Shown here: piece by piece, positions 34,109-43,440 of the stretch
Position numbering within the stretch: the first letter of the stretch is position 1
How the letters are laid out: each line of letters opens with the position of its first letter
Assembly: GCF_020171985.1 (NCBI RefSeq)
Contig: NZ_JAIVAL010000003.1
Span: 1-64,000, forward strand
DNA length: 64,000 nucleotides
Origin: Halobacillus halophilus
Lineage (GTDB): Bacteria > Bacillota > Bacilli > Bacillales > Halobacillaceae
Reading direction: 5' to 3'
Notes under the pieces: generated by a model
The model's database searches: none
What the model was told of the DNA's origin: nothing
What the model saw: the letters and a program-made list of their open reading frames with translations, nothing else
Translations under genes and position numbers: made by a program

Positions 34109-35764
34109 TTAGATGGAATAAACCACGCCTTCATATGGTTCCAGAACTCCTCGGTTCTTTTGTTCCTGATCATTTGATACTACTACTGAGCCTGCTTGAA
34201 TGGTCTGGATTAACTCCTCAGCTACTCCAGCTTTTTGATCAGAAAAGTTGCACAGTACGACAAGAGTTTCATTCCCATTCGTTCGTTTATAAGCGAATAC
34301 TACAGGGTCTTCTCTCATCAACAGTTCAAAGTTTCCATCCGTAATGATATCTTTCTCTTTTCTCAGCTGGATCAGCTTTTGGTAGAAATAAAAGATGGAG
34401 TGTTTATCCTGAAGCGCGGCTTCTGCATTGATTTCTGGATAGGCAGGATTGACCTGAAGCCACGGTGTGCCACTGGTAAAACCGGCGTGCTCCTGACGGT
34501 TCCATTGCATCGGAGTCCGCGCATTGTCTCTGCCTTTAACATAAATGGCTTCCATGAGCTCCTCATGGGACCAGCCTTCCGCTTTCTTTTCCTCATACAT
34601 ATTGAGCAGCTCAATATCCCGGTAATCCTCCAGATTTTCAAATCGGGCATTCGTCATACCTAGTTCTTCTCCTTGATAAATATACGGCGTTCCCTGCATC
34701 ATGTGAAGGCAGATGGCAAGCATCTTCGCCGATTTCTCCCGGTAGGTCTTGTCATCTCCAAAACGGGAGACAATCCGCGGCTGATCATGATTATTCCAGT
34801 ACAAACTGTTCCAGCCTGTTCCGTGAAGCTTCGTCTGCCATTTTTCAAAGTTTTCCTTGAGTTCTATTAGATTAAGAGGTTTTAAATTCCACTTATCTCC
34901 TTCGGAATCCAGATCCATATGCTCGAAAGTGAAAATCATATTCAGCTCTTCGTTCTCAGGATCAGTGTACTGCCTGGCATCCTCCGGAGAAGCTCCCGGC
35001 ATCTCTCCAACTGTCATGACGTCGTAATGAGACAGAACTTCTTTATTCATTTCCTGTAAAAATTCATGTATTCTTGGGCCATTCATGAAATAAGGACTTC
35101 CATCGCCCTCCAGCCCTTCCGGATAAGAAGGATCTTTCGAGATAAAATTAATAACGTCCATTCGGAATCCGTCCATCCCCTTATCCAGCCAGAACTTCAT
35201 CATGTCATAAACCTCTTCCCGAAGTTTAGGATTCTCCCAATTCAAGTCGGGCTGCTTTCTAGCAAAAATGTGAAGATAATACTGACCTGTCTGTTCATCA
35301 AACTGCCAGGCCGGACCTCCAAAAACGGAATTCCAATTCGTAGGGGGCTCCCCGTTTTCTTTCCCATCCTTCCATATGTAGTAATCGCGGTAAGGGTTTT
35401 CTTTGCTTTTGGATGACTCCACAAACCAGGGATGTTCATCCGAGGTGTGGTTAACTACGAGATCCATTACAAGCTTCATCCCTCGCTGATGTACTTCATC
35501 GAGGAGTTGCTCCAAATCTTTCATTGATCCGAACAGATCATCCACCTGCCGGTAATTGCGTATATCATATCCGTTATCTTCCTGGGGAGAATCATAGACT
35601 GGAGATAGCCAAATCACATCAATTCCCAGTTCTTTTAAATAATCGAGTTTCTCTATGATGCCGGGGATATCGCCGATTCCGTCCCCGTTCGTATCATTAA
35701 AGCTTTTCGGATAAATTTGATAGACTACGCTTTTCTTCCACCATTCGTGCGTTCGATTTGTCAT
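34109..35764 (-). CDS. GH13 alpha-glucosidase (oligo-1,6-glucosidase type)
   Basis: 551 residues, cytoplasmic GH13 enzyme cutting alpha-1,6 or alpha-1,4 bonds of short malto- or isomalto-oligosaccharides, or trehalose-phosphate-like substrates. Landmarks: WWKKSVVYQIYPKSFNDTNGDGIGDIPGI, DLVVNHTSDEH, GFRMDVINFISKD (nucleophile Asp), MTVGEMPG (acid/base Glu) and WNNHDQPR (third Asp). Length is normal. It is monocistronic, with no transporter beside it. Confidence 0.92.
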   Translation of the reverse strand: MTNRTHEWWKKSVVYQIYPKSFNDTNGDGIGDIPGIIEKLDYLKELGIDVIWLSPVYDSPQEDNGYDIRNYRQVDDLFGSMKDLEQLLDEVHQRGMKLVMDLVVNHTSDEHPWFVESSKSKENPYRDYYIWKDGKENGEPPTNWNSVFGGPAWQFDEQTGQYYLHIFARKQPDLNWENPKLREEVYDMMKFWLDKGMDGFRMDVINFISKDPSYPEGLEGDGSPYFMNGPRIHEFLQEMNKEVLSHYDVMTVGEMPGASPEDARQYTDPENEELNMIFTFEHMDLDSEGDKWNLKPLNLIELKENFEKWQTKLHGTGWNSLYWNNHDQPRIVSRFGDDKTYREKSAKMLAICLHMMQGTPYIYQGEELGMTNARFENLEDYRDIELLNMYEEKKAEGWSHEELMEAIYVKGRDNARTPMQWNRQEHAGFTSGTPWLQVNPAYPEINAEAALQDKHSIFYFYQKLIQLRKEKDIITDGNFELLMREDPVVFAYKRTNGNETLVVLCNFSDQKAGVAEELIQTIQAGSVVVSNDQEQKNRGVLEPYEGVVYSI

Positions 35765-35850
35765 ACATCTTCACCTGCTTTTCTATAATTTAATTATCTT
35801 TTCCCTAACTCAACCTATTTGGAAACCACCTCATTCTAACATACCTTCAT

Positions 35851-35909
35851 CCAAAACCTTCCACCTCAGGTCATCCAGAAAATGGACGACCTGAGGTGGA
35901 AGGTTTTGG
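35851..35909. repeat. Palindromic element, copy B (full, 26-bp arms)
   Basis: Left arm 35851-35876 and right arm 35884-35909 are complementary over 26 bases with a single mismatch, loop AGAAAAT. The left arm equals the left flank plus arm of copy A base for base. It lies between two divergent genes. Confidence 0.85.
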
Positions 35910-36000
35910 ATTATATAAAATAAATTTCATTTTTACCTTTTAAATATGCTGTAGTTTGATAGGATGTTAATAGGCTGGTTACGAAAGGGAGAGATTGAGA

Positions 36001-36441
36001 ATGGACGTTAAATGTACACAAGAACAGTTTCAGTTACTAATGGAAATGGCTTACATAACCAATCGTACAGTAGGAACTAAAAAGCAAGATCACTTGAGCA
36101 ACTATGAAGATTTGACACAATATATTCTCTCGTACGCCAAAGATTTTGGACTTGAAAAGCTGGTAAGTTATGACGAAGAATCTAAGAAATACGTACCTAC
36201 CGAAGATTTCAAAATTCAATTAAATAGAAAAACCAAGACGCCTGAAGAAGAAGTTTTTCTTGACCAGCTAGCAAGTAGACTCGGATCCAGGGATGCTCTT
36301 GAGGAAGCTGACCGAGAGGATAAATTAGATAAAGTGATTGAGCAAAAAATCCATTACCATAGTGAATACTTAAAAGAATTTAAGACTTTTAAAACTGACA
36401 GACTGTATGTAGTAACGAGTGAAGATGTTGAAATGGACTAA
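36001..36441 (+). CDS. Hypothetical cytoplasmic protein
   Basis: 146 residues, acidic and lysine-rich, mostly helical, no membrane segment (MDVKCTQEQFQLLMEMAYITNRTVG; EEVFLDQLASRLGSRDALEEADRED). Not recognised. The ATG at 36001 has GGGAG nine bases upstream; the TTG at 35995 is too near. Followed directly by a terminator. Confidence 0.7.
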   Translation: MDVKCTQEQFQLLMEMAYITNRTVGTKKQDHLSNYEDLTQYILSYAKDFGLEKLVSYDEESKKYVPTEDFKIQLNRKTKTPEEEVFLDQLASRLGSRDALEEADREDKLDKVIEQKIHYHSEYLKEFKTFKTDRLYVVTSEDVEMD

Positions 36442-36484
36442 AAAAGAGGAAGAACTGCAATTCCTGCAGCTCTTCCTCTTTTTA
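36440..36484 (+). terminator. Terminator after the 146-residue protein gene
   Basis: AAAAAGAGGAAGA.CTGCA/CTGCAG.TCTTCCTCTTTTT hairpin immediately after the stop. Confidence 0.85.
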
Positions 36485-36552
36485 TCCTTAAAATCCTGCT
36501 CTGTCCTAACAACTCCTGATTCGGCATTTCTTCCTTTATCCTTATAGTGATT

Positions 36553-37821
36553 TCATTCTTCTGTTCCGCACCATTTGATCAGGGTTAATGCCATAATTTC
36601 TGCTGCTTCAAATACTTTGTCCATTTCAATATACTCATTTGGGTAATGAGCCATTTCCGTTACTCCTGGGCCAAAGACTAAAGAAGGTGTTTCTCCTGCT
36701 TCCGTTAACAATCCGCCATCCGTCCCCCACGGAGAGGCCTCGATAACGGGATCTTCGCCAAGTACATTACGATATTCACCCACAAGGGCATTCATGAAAG
36801 GGTGCTCTTGTTCCATAGCTCCTGGAAGCCAGCGTGCACCAAACCATTCCAGCGTGGTCGGATGCTCTTCAAACCAAGGATCTTTATCTTTCAATCGTTG
36901 CAGCCAGTTCTCCATTTCTGCTTTAGCATTTTCGCTCGTTTCTTCTGGAGAAATTCCCATACGTCCTTCTATTTTCACGAGATCTGATACAGAAGATGGC
37001 CAGTCTCCTCCTTCAATTTTACCTACATTGATCGGAATAGGGATCGGGATGTTTTGGTACAGTGGATCGTTGATCTGATCATTTCGCTGTTTTTCTAACT
37101 GGCGAATATGATCGATAACCATCATACTTTTTTCGATTGCGCTAACCCCTTGATAACGCGTCCCACCATGAGCCGATCTGCCTTTTACATAAATACGGAA
37201 CCACATGGAGCCTTGCTGTTTGGGAAAAATCTTCATGTTGGTTGGCTCAGGGATAAGAGCCGCCTCGGCTTTATATCCTTTCATTACGGCTGCCAGGGTT
37301 CCTGTCCCTCCGCTCTCTTCTTCAATAACGCTTTGAAAAATAACGTCTCCCTTTAGCCTGATGTCAAGATTCTTTAATACCTTCAGAGCAAGGAGCATGG
37401 AGACATTGCCGCCTTTCATATCCGTAACCCCGCGGCCATACATCCGTCCGCCGATAACTTTACCGCTATATGGATCATGCTCCCACTGGGTGCGGTCCCC
37501 GGCAGGAACTACATCAATATGGCCATTAAAAATAATGGAACGGCCCTCACCTGTACCTGATTGCACCCCTACAACGTTAGGGCTCCCCCTAAAGCTTTCT
37601 CTCGAAGAAGCAAAATAAGGATGCTTCCTCACATCTTCTTCATCTGGATCCCAACGATCTATGGTCATTCCCAGTTCCTCTAACGTCTCGATTACCACAG
37701 CCTGCGCTTCGGCTTCATTCCCCTGGGTGCTGTCCGCTTGAACGAGACGCTGAAGAAGTTTCGTTCCTTCTTCTCTATAACCCTGAAGCCATTCATGAAT
37801 ATTGCCCTTGTGGAGTTCCAC
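36553..37821 (-). CDS. yodQ: M20-family deacylase/peptidase, YodQ-like
   Basis: 422-residue zinc amidohydrolase of the ArgE/DapE group. Metal motifs: FNGHIDVVPAGD (His, Asp), GRGVTDMKGG, and the catalytic Glu pair in VIEEESGGTG. The dimer domain follows (GRSAHGGTRYQGVSAIEK). In B. subtilis YodQ sits beside YodRST and is thought to remove the acetyl group of N-acetyl-beta-lysine. Here it closes the aminotransferase/CoA-transferase operon. The GTG start follows AAGGAG at eight bases. General acyl-amino acid deacylase is an equally safe call. Confidence 0.85.
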   Translation of the reverse strand: MELHKGNIHEWLQGYREEGTKLLQRLVQADSTQGNEAEAQAVVIETLEELGMTIDRWDPDEEDVRKHPYFASSRESFRGSPNVVGVQSGTGEGRSIIFNGHIDVVPAGDRTQWEHDPYSGKVIGGRMYGRGVTDMKGGNVSMLLALKVLKNLDIRLKGDVIFQSVIEEESGGTGTLAAVMKGYKAEAALIPEPTNMKIFPKQQGSMWFRIYVKGRSAHGGTRYQGVSAIEKSMMVIDHIRQLEKQRNDQINDPLYQNIPIPIPINVGKIEGGDWPSSVSDLVKIEGRMGISPEETSENAKAEMENWLQRLKDKDPWFEEHPTTLEWFGARWLPGAMEQEHPFMNALVGEYRNVLGEDPVIEASPWGTDGGLLTEAGETPSLVFGPGVTEMAHYPNEYIEMDKVFEAAEIMALTLIKWCGTEE

Positions 37822-37840
37822 TATCCATTCTCCTTCCTCA

Positions 37841-38503
37841 TCATGATAATGTAGTTACTTGATCAGACAGCTTTAACTCAGCAGCCGTATTCTTTATTAC
37901 ATCGTCAACTGTATAAGGAGCCATCACTTCTTTTAACAAAAGTCCTTTCTTCGTTACCTCTATTACAGCCCGATCGGTAATGATGATATCCACACATGCT
38001 TTAGCCGTTAAAGGGAGCTGGCACTCAGGTAATATTTTGGGTGCGCCATGCTTGTTTACATGGCTCATCAGTACAATGACTTTCTTAGCCTTTTGAGCAA
38101 GCTCCATGGCTCCGCCGATCCCCGGCACTCGTTTCCCCGGTACAATCCAGTTAGCGAGATCTCCCTGTTCACTGACTTCAAGACCTCCTAAAATAGTTAT
38201 GTCAAGATTTCCTGACCGAATAATGCCAAAGGCAGTCGCGCTGTCAAAATAAGAAGCACCCGGCACGATACTTACAGGGAAACCAGCTGCATTGCAGAGC
38301 ATTGGATTTTCCTCTCCCTCTTCCGGAGATTCTCCCATGCCAAGTACCCCGTTCTCTGCTTGGAACATAACCTGCATAACTGCCGGAATATGATTGGATA
38401 CGAGAGAAGGGATGCCAATTCCCAAGTTGACGATCATACCAGGTTCTATTTCTTTAGCCGCACGCCTGGCCATCCGGTTGCGAAGATCTATTCCCATGCC
38501 CAT
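37841..38503 (-). CDS. yodR: 3-oxoacid CoA-transferase subunit B, YodR-like
   Basis: 220 residues. Landmarks: MARRAAKEIEPGMIVNLGIGIPSLV, QAENGVLGMGESP (ENG with the catalytic Glu that forms the CoA thioester), GGHLDITILGG-like region and MELAQKAKKVIVLMSHVNKHG. Beta subunit of an acetoacetate-type CoA transferase; pairs with the previous gene. Its start overlaps the subunit A gene by 16 bases. Activates a keto acid made by the aminotransferase in the proposed pathway. Confidence 0.92.
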   Translation of the reverse strand: MGMGIDLRNRMARRAAKEIEPGMIVNLGIGIPSLVSNHIPAVMQVMFQAENGVLGMGESPEEGEENPMLCNAAGFPVSIVPGASYFDSATAFGIIRSGNLDITILGGLEVSEQGDLANWIVPGKRVPGIGGAMELAQKAKKVIVLMSHVNKHGAPKILPECQLPLTAKACVDIIITDRAVIEVTKKGLLLKEVMAPYTVDDVIKNTAAELKLSDQVTTLS

Positions 38504-39189
38504 GTCCAGTTCACCCCTTTACTTTGAATAATCATATCAACGAAAATTCCGGGTGTTACCACGCATTCAGGATCTAATTCACCGGAAGGTACAATTTCTT
38601 CGACCTCCGCAATCGTGTAGTCGCCTGCCATAGCTACAAGAGGACTTGTATTTCTGGCACTTGTATCGTACACAAGGTTGCCAAACGTGTCTGCTTTTTT
38701 GGCATAGACTATGGAAACTTCTGCTCTTAGCGGTTTTTCCAGAATGCACGTTTTTCCATCGACCGTTACCTTTTGTTTACCCTCTTCCACCATACTTCCA
38801 AGTCCTACATCTACTAAAATTCCTTTCAATCCTACGCCTCCCGCTCTAATTCGCTCAGCGAGTGTACCCTGCGGAGAGAATTCTACCTCTAACTTTCCAT
38901 CCGTCATTAGTTGACCTGCCACAGGATTAGAGCCGATGTGTGAAGCGATCATCTTTTTCACAAGCCCACGGCTGACAATACGTCCGATGCCGATATCAGG
39001 AAAAGCAGCGTCATTACCAATCAGTGTTAGATCCTTGGTTCCCTTTTCTAAAATGGCATCAATTAGAGTTGGCGGATTTCCGATTCCTCCAAAACCTCCG
39101 AACATCAGCGTGCTTCCATCGTGAATATAGGACAGTGCTTCATGTATAGTTCCTACTTTATTTACAGGCTTTTGTTTACTCTTTTGCAT
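38488..39189 (-). CDS. yodS: 3-oxoacid CoA-transferase subunit A, YodS-like
   Basis: 233 residues. GSTLMFGGFGGIGNPPTLIDAILEKGTKDLTLIGNDAAFPDIGIG is the alpha-subunit CoA-binding start (GGFG.xG.P), followed by HIGSNPVAGQLM and EFSPQGTLAERIRAGGVG. The ATG at 39189 is seven bases after AGGAGG; the ATG at 39195 is one base after it. Overlaps subunit B. Confidence 0.92.
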   Translation of the reverse strand: MQKSKQKPVNKVGTIHEALSYIHDGSTLMFGGFGGIGNPPTLIDAILEKGTKDLTLIGNDAAFPDIGIGRIVSRGLVKKMIASHIGSNPVAGQLMTDGKLEVEFSPQGTLAERIRAGGVGLKGILVDVGLGSMVEEGKQKVTVDGKTCILEKPLRAEVSIVYAKKADTFGNLVYDTSARNTSPLVAMAGDYTIAEVEEIVPSGELDPECVVTPGIFVDMIIQSKGVNWTWAWE

Positions 39190-39200
39190 CTTCATTCCTC

Positions 39201-40568
39201 CTATCCAGTCGAACCCATATATCCCTTCAGCATCAAATCCTGTTGAACTTCGTGAATAGATTCTTGAAGCAGCTTGATTAAAGTATCCATTTCCTGCTGA
39301 TTGATCGTTAGAGGAGGAGAGACAATAATGGCATCTCCGTCGCCTCCTTCAATTCCCGCTGAAGCTGGATAAATCAACAATCCCTTATCCCGGGCTTTTT
39401 CAACTAATTGCCGGGTCAGGTTCAGCTCTTTAGGGAATGGCGTCTTCGTAAACAAATGAGATACAAATTCAATTCCGATCAGCATCCCTTTCCCGCGAAC
39501 GTCTCCAACAATAGGAGTGGTAAGTGCCATATTTCTCAGCTGGTCTACTAAATACTCACCGTTTTTAGCGGAACGAGAGACCAGCTTGTGTTTTTCGATA
39601 AAGGTAAGAACAGCGAGAGCCACTGCCGAAGATTGAGGATTAGCACTATAGGTGTGACCGCCGATAATCGCTTTTGACCCTTTACGAATGGGTTCCAATA
39701 TCCGGTCATGAACAAGAGCGGCGGCGATGGGTGCATAGCCTGCACTCATCCCTTTTCCAAGTGTAAGAATATCCGGCTTAACCCCGTAATGCTCCATTGC
39801 GAACATTTTTCCTGTCCGGCCTATGCCTGTCATGACTTCATCAGCAATAAATAACACCTGGTGATAGTCACAAATTTCTTTTATCCGTTTGTAGTACTCA
39901 GCAGAAGGAGCAATAACTCCTCCAGCAGCCCCTATAATGGGTTCCGCTATAAACGCGGCTACCTGTTCAGCACCCGTCCGGCGTATGGCTGCATCCAGTT
40001 CATCCGCACATTTCATTTCAAACTCCGCACAGGATTCCTGGCTGGGCCTTCGGTAGCAGTAGGGCGGCGAAATGTCTGGATAATCTGCTAACATGGGTGC
40101 ATACCGCTTCCTCCGTTCTGTATGTCCTGACATGGAAAGCGCCCCCATGGTCATCCCGTGGTAACTCGTCCAGCGTGAAATGATTTTATGCTTCTGGTAC
40201 ATCCCTTGCTCCTGCCAATACTGCACAGCCATCTTCAAGGCCGTTTCATTTGCCTCCGATCCACTATTTACAAAAAATGAATAATAGGGATCATCTGCAT
40301 CAAAAGCAAGCTCATTTAATTTCTCCGCCAGCTTCTCGGCTGGTTGGGACGTGAACTGAGAACGGTAAACAAAGGAAATCTTTCTTGCCTGCTCCGTCAC
40401 TGCCTCCACAATCTCAGGAATGGCATGACCGATACTTGCGGTAACGGCCCCAGAGGATCCATCTAAATATTTGTTACCCTGTTCGTCATATATGAAGACC
40501 CCCTCCCCATAAGCAGCTACTGGATAAACATCTTCAAATGACGGTTTAATCAACCATGAATCGTTCAT
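39201..40568 (-). CDS. yodT: Class III aminotransferase, YodT-like
   Basis: 455-residue PLP enzyme. Landmarks: GSSGAVTASIGHAIPEI, NSGSEANETALKMA, SRWTSYHGMTMGALSMSGH, LFIADEVMTGIGRTG (Asp binding PLP), LTLGKGMSAGYAPI (Schiff-base Lys) and IGGHTYSANPQSSA. The group uses omega- and beta-amino acids, such as beta-lysine derivatives, beta-alanine or GABA. The start at 40568 (MNDSWLIKP) follows AAAGGAGG. First gene of the operon, divergent from the PucR gene. Confidence 0.92.
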   Translation of the reverse strand: MNDSWLIKPSFEDVYPVAAYGEGVFIYDEQGNKYLDGSSGAVTASIGHAIPEIVEAVTEQARKISFVYRSQFTSQPAEKLAEKLNELAFDADDPYYSFFVNSGSEANETALKMAVQYWQEQGMYQKHKIISRWTSYHGMTMGALSMSGHTERRKRYAPMLADYPDISPPYCYRRPSQESCAEFEMKCADELDAAIRRTGAEQVAAFIAEPIIGAAGGVIAPSAEYYKRIKEICDYHQVLFIADEVMTGIGRTGKMFAMEHYGVKPDILTLGKGMSAGYAPIAAALVHDRILEPIRKGSKAIIGGHTYSANPQSSAVALAVLTFIEKHKLVSRSAKNGEYLVDQLRNMALTTPIVGDVRGKGMLIGIEFVSHLFTKTPFPKELNLTRQLVEKARDKGLLIYPASAGIEGGDGDAIIVSPPLTINQQEMDTLIKLLQESIHEVQQDLMLKGYMGSTG

Positions 40569-40798
40569 TGTCTGCCTCCTTTCCATGACCCAGCTTATTA
40601 CGCCCGCATTTTTTGTAAAAGTTTCCTATTACATTTAGTTTATGTTAATTTGCTGTTCATTTATATTCGTCTTTATCATGTAATTCACACCTTTTTTATT
40701 GTACGCTTTGTATAATAGATAAAAGAAATACCTATTCTTAGAAAAGATGAATGATGTGATCTTTATACAAAGATGTGAAATAAGGAGGGGCATTGGTC

Positions 40799-42436
40799 GT
40801 GAGCATTACGGTTTATGAAGCTTTACGACTTCCGGGACTGTCGACGGCGAGGCTCATTGCAGGAGAAGGTGGCACTCACAACTTGATTAAATGGGTGACG
40901 ACCGTAGAGGTTATTGAAGATATCAGCCGGCTTCAGGAAGGGGAGTTTTTAGTTACAACTGGATATGGTTTGGATCAGAATAGCGAACACTTTCAAAAGC
41001 TATTGGGCATGAGGAAACTATCCGGTGCGGCTATCTATACCGGTTTTTATCTGAATCAGATTCCTCAGGCATTTAAGGATATAGCGAACCAGAACGATTT
41101 ACCTTTAATCGAACTTCCTACCGACCTCAACTTTTCAAGCATTACCAAAAGTATCTTAGAACAAATTGTCAATAAACAGATGGAGTTAATCTCCTCTTCT
41201 CTGGATTTTCATAAACAATTAACCCAGCTCGTAGTAAAAAATGAAGGGAAGTCCAGCATTTCTGATCGACTTTCTTTTTTGACCGGCATCTCTGTATTTA
41301 TCATGGATGAGTCAGGTGAGCTTTCCTATTCTGTGCACAAGCATAAAACGATCAGAATCAATGAAATAGAACTTATGGTACATCAGGATTCTTTACCTTA
41401 CAAAGATCTATCAGAAAAGTGCCAGTTAGAAAGGCACCCCCTGGAACTGGAGCTGCATAGATTCAAGATCCTCTTCTACCCTATTTCGGCCAATGAGAAA
41501 AACTACGGCTGCCTGATTGCGATTAAAGAACTTGATGAATGGAGCGAGCTTCATATAAGTACGCTCGAGCATGCCGCTGCCGTATTTGCCATTGAATACC
41601 TGAAAGAAGAAGCCGTATTCGAAACCCAGCACCGGCTCCGGGGAGAGTTTCTCGAGCAGCTGATCAACAAGAATTTTCAAACGTCATCGATGGCTTTAGA
41701 ACGGGGAAAGAAACTGGGATTTGATCTTTCCCTAAGTCAGGCCATCCTTTACGTCAAACTGGAAAGCATGAAAGACAGCATTCACTATAAGAAAAGCATG
41801 GATCTACTTAACGAACTTGCTCGTAAGGAATTGGAAAAAGTGGGCCGGCAGTTTGTAATACGAGAACGGCTCGAAGGATTAATGATTCTATTTGAAGTGA
41901 AACAGGGAAGAAATAAAAACTGGAAACAGGACAGCCTTGAGACGGCGGGGACGCTGCTTCGTTTATGGAAACTAAAACTGCCTCGCATAAAAATCACGGT
42001 CGGGGTTGGCAGAACATATGCAGAGGTCAGCAAGCTGAATCAGAGTGCGGTAGAAGCTGAATATGCAGCGGATCTCCACACCCTCCTGTTTATGAAGAAA
42101 GACATCGTTCACTATGACGACCTGGCTGCCTTTCACTTACTGCTTCAAATGAAAGAAGCCGGACTCAGCCTCAAGCAGTTCTATGAGGAGCAAATGGGCA
42201 GCTTATTAAATAAAAGTAAGCAGGGCATTGACCTTATTCAAACTCTTGAAGCTTTCTTTAAACATAACAACCATATTCAGGCAACTGCATCTGAGCTGTT
42301 CATCCACCGCCACACTTTGAAATATCGTTTAAACCTTATTGAGGAGCGAAGCGGTTATTATCTGGATTCAGCCGATGACCGGTTAAAGCTTCAGCTGGCG
42401 ATGGCAGCCTATAAGCTGGAGCAGTATTATCAGTAA
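40799..42436 (+). CDS. PucR-family transcriptional regulator
   Basis: 545 residues. N-terminal PucR domain (ITVYEALRLPGLSTARLIAGEGGTHNLIKWVTTVEVIED; EFLVTTGYGLDQNSEHFQKLL), central GGDEF-like/GAF-like region, and C-terminal HTH_30 (FFKHNNHIQATASELFIHRHTLKYRLNLIEE). PucR-type proteins usually activate nearby catabolic operons in response to a pathway metabolite, so the divergent yodTSRQ-like operon is the probable target. GTG at 40799 lies eight bases after AAGGAGGGG; TTG at 40793 is too close. Effector unknown. Confidence 0.88.
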   Translation: MSITVYEALRLPGLSTARLIAGEGGTHNLIKWVTTVEVIEDISRLQEGEFLVTTGYGLDQNSEHFQKLLGMRKLSGAAIYTGFYLNQIPQAFKDIANQNDLPLIELPTDLNFSSITKSILEQIVNKQMELISSSLDFHKQLTQLVVKNEGKSSISDRLSFLTGISVFIMDESGELSYSVHKHKTIRINEIELMVHQDSLPYKDLSEKCQLERHPLELELHRFKILFYPISANEKNYGCLIAIKELDEWSELHISTLEHAAAVFAIEYLKEEAVFETQHRLRGEFLEQLINKNFQTSSMALERGKKLGFDLSLSQAILYVKLESMKDSIHYKKSMDLLNELARKELEKVGRQFVIRERLEGLMILFEVKQGRNKNWKQDSLETAGTLLRLWKLKLPRIKITVGVGRTYAEVSKLNQSAVEAEYAADLHTLLFMKKDIVHYDDLAAFHLLLQMKEAGLSLKQFYEEQMGSLLNKSKQGIDLIQTLEAFFKHNNHIQATASELFIHRHTLKYRLNLIEERSGYYLDSADDRLKLQLAMAAYKLEQYYQ

Positions 42437-42466
42437 TAACCGAAAATATTAGCAGCTGTTTCAATA

Positions 42467-42507
42467 AGGGCTGGGTCCCACACACCGGAACCCAGCCCTT
42501 TCTTGAA
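42467..42507 (+). terminator. Bidirectional terminator
   Basis: GGGCTGGGTCC/GGAACCCAGCCC hairpin followed by TTTCTT, between convergent genes. Confidence 0.8.
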
Positions 42508-42522
42508 GATATTATTTATACA

Positions 42523-43209
42523 CTATTGCTCAATCTGATCCACAGCAATAGCGGGAACAGTAATCTCTCCACCCATAGTCGATTCATAGGTTAAGAGACC
42601 AAGCGATACTCCCATAATTGTAATTTTATCATCTTCTAATATACGTGAATTAATAATGCCGGAATCATAAGAAACAAAGATGACTTGATCATAATCATCA
42701 TCAACAGCAATCCTTAATTGTGTTTCTTCTCCTTCCGCTTCAATCACTTGAATAACTTTCCCTGAAAACTTAACTTTTTCACCTTCATAATCATCAGGTG
42801 TGCGGGCTAATTGTTCAAACGTGGTATCGGTCTCGTATCCTTTCTTGGCTTCTTCCTCCGCTTTTTCTCTTGCTTTTTCTTCTTCAGCTTCCTGCTTCGC
42901 TTTTTCTTCGGCAGCTTTCTTTTCAGCTGCTGCTTCTTCAGCTTCCTGCTTTTTCTTCTCTTCCGCTAACTTCCGTTCTTTCTCTTTTTCATTTAATTCA
43001 AACCATGGCTCTGCTTCTGCTAATTTAGCTTCAAGCTCTGCGATAGTTTGATCTTTTTTCTCGACCTCTTCTTCAAGTAAGGTAACTTTATTAGTAAGAG
43101 TTTCACTTTCGGCCGTATTTCCAGAAACCATTCCAATCATTATAAAAATGAGAATAGCACTGCCGCTGATCCACAACCATACTTTTTTCTTTTTCTTTTT
43201 TGTTTCCAA
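42523..43209 (-). CDS. Membrane-anchored coiled-coil protein with OB-like C-terminal domain
   Basis: 228 residues. One N-terminal helix (VWLWISGSAILIFIMIGMVSG), then a leucine-zipper-like segment (LTNKVTLLEEEVEKKDQTIAELEAKL), an Ala/Glu/Lys coiled coil (about 75-130), and a beta-rich domain (YEGEKVKFSGKVIQVIEAEGEETQLRIAVDDDYDQVIFVSY) that looks like an OB fold. The last part should be outside the membrane. Similar proteins in Bacillus are annotated as toxin regulators without firm basis. TTG start after GAGGGGG. Function unknown. Confidence 0.7.
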   Translation of the reverse strand: METKKKKKKVWLWISGSAILIFIMIGMVSGNTAESETLTNKVTLLEEEVEKKDQTIAELEAKLAEAEPWFELNEKEKERKLAEEKKKQEAEEAAAEKKAAEEKAKQEAEEEKAREKAEEEAKKGYETDTTFEQLARTPDDYEGEKVKFSGKVIQVIEAEGEETQLRIAVDDDYDQVIFVSYDSGIINSRILEDDKITIMGVSLGLLTYESTMGGEITVPAIAVDQIEQ

Positions 43210-43401
43210 AATTAATCCCCCTCAGACTAAATACTAAATGTTTCTATAGTATTATCGGTTAATATCCGAGGAATTCCACGAATTTAAACACTTATCTTCA
43301 TTTAAATGATCCATTAAATATGAAAGTAAAAGTGAAAAAATAATAAAGACCACGAGTATGAAGGAATTAATTTATTCGGCATTATATAAAAAAGCAAACA
43401 A

Positions 43402-43436
43402 AAAAGCTGCCTCCGAAAAGACAGCCTTTCTCACAC
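43402..43436 (-). terminator. Weak terminator after galU
   Basis: Minus strand AAAGGCTGTC/GGCAGCTTTTTT, an imperfect stem with one bulge followed by six T. Confidence 0.6.
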
Positions 43437-43440
43437 TAAA

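Noticed and set aside
34235-34663. 142-codon plus-strand frame inside the alpha-glucosidase gene
   Set aside because: Lies wholly within a clear GH13 gene with intact catalytic motifs; antisense shadow.
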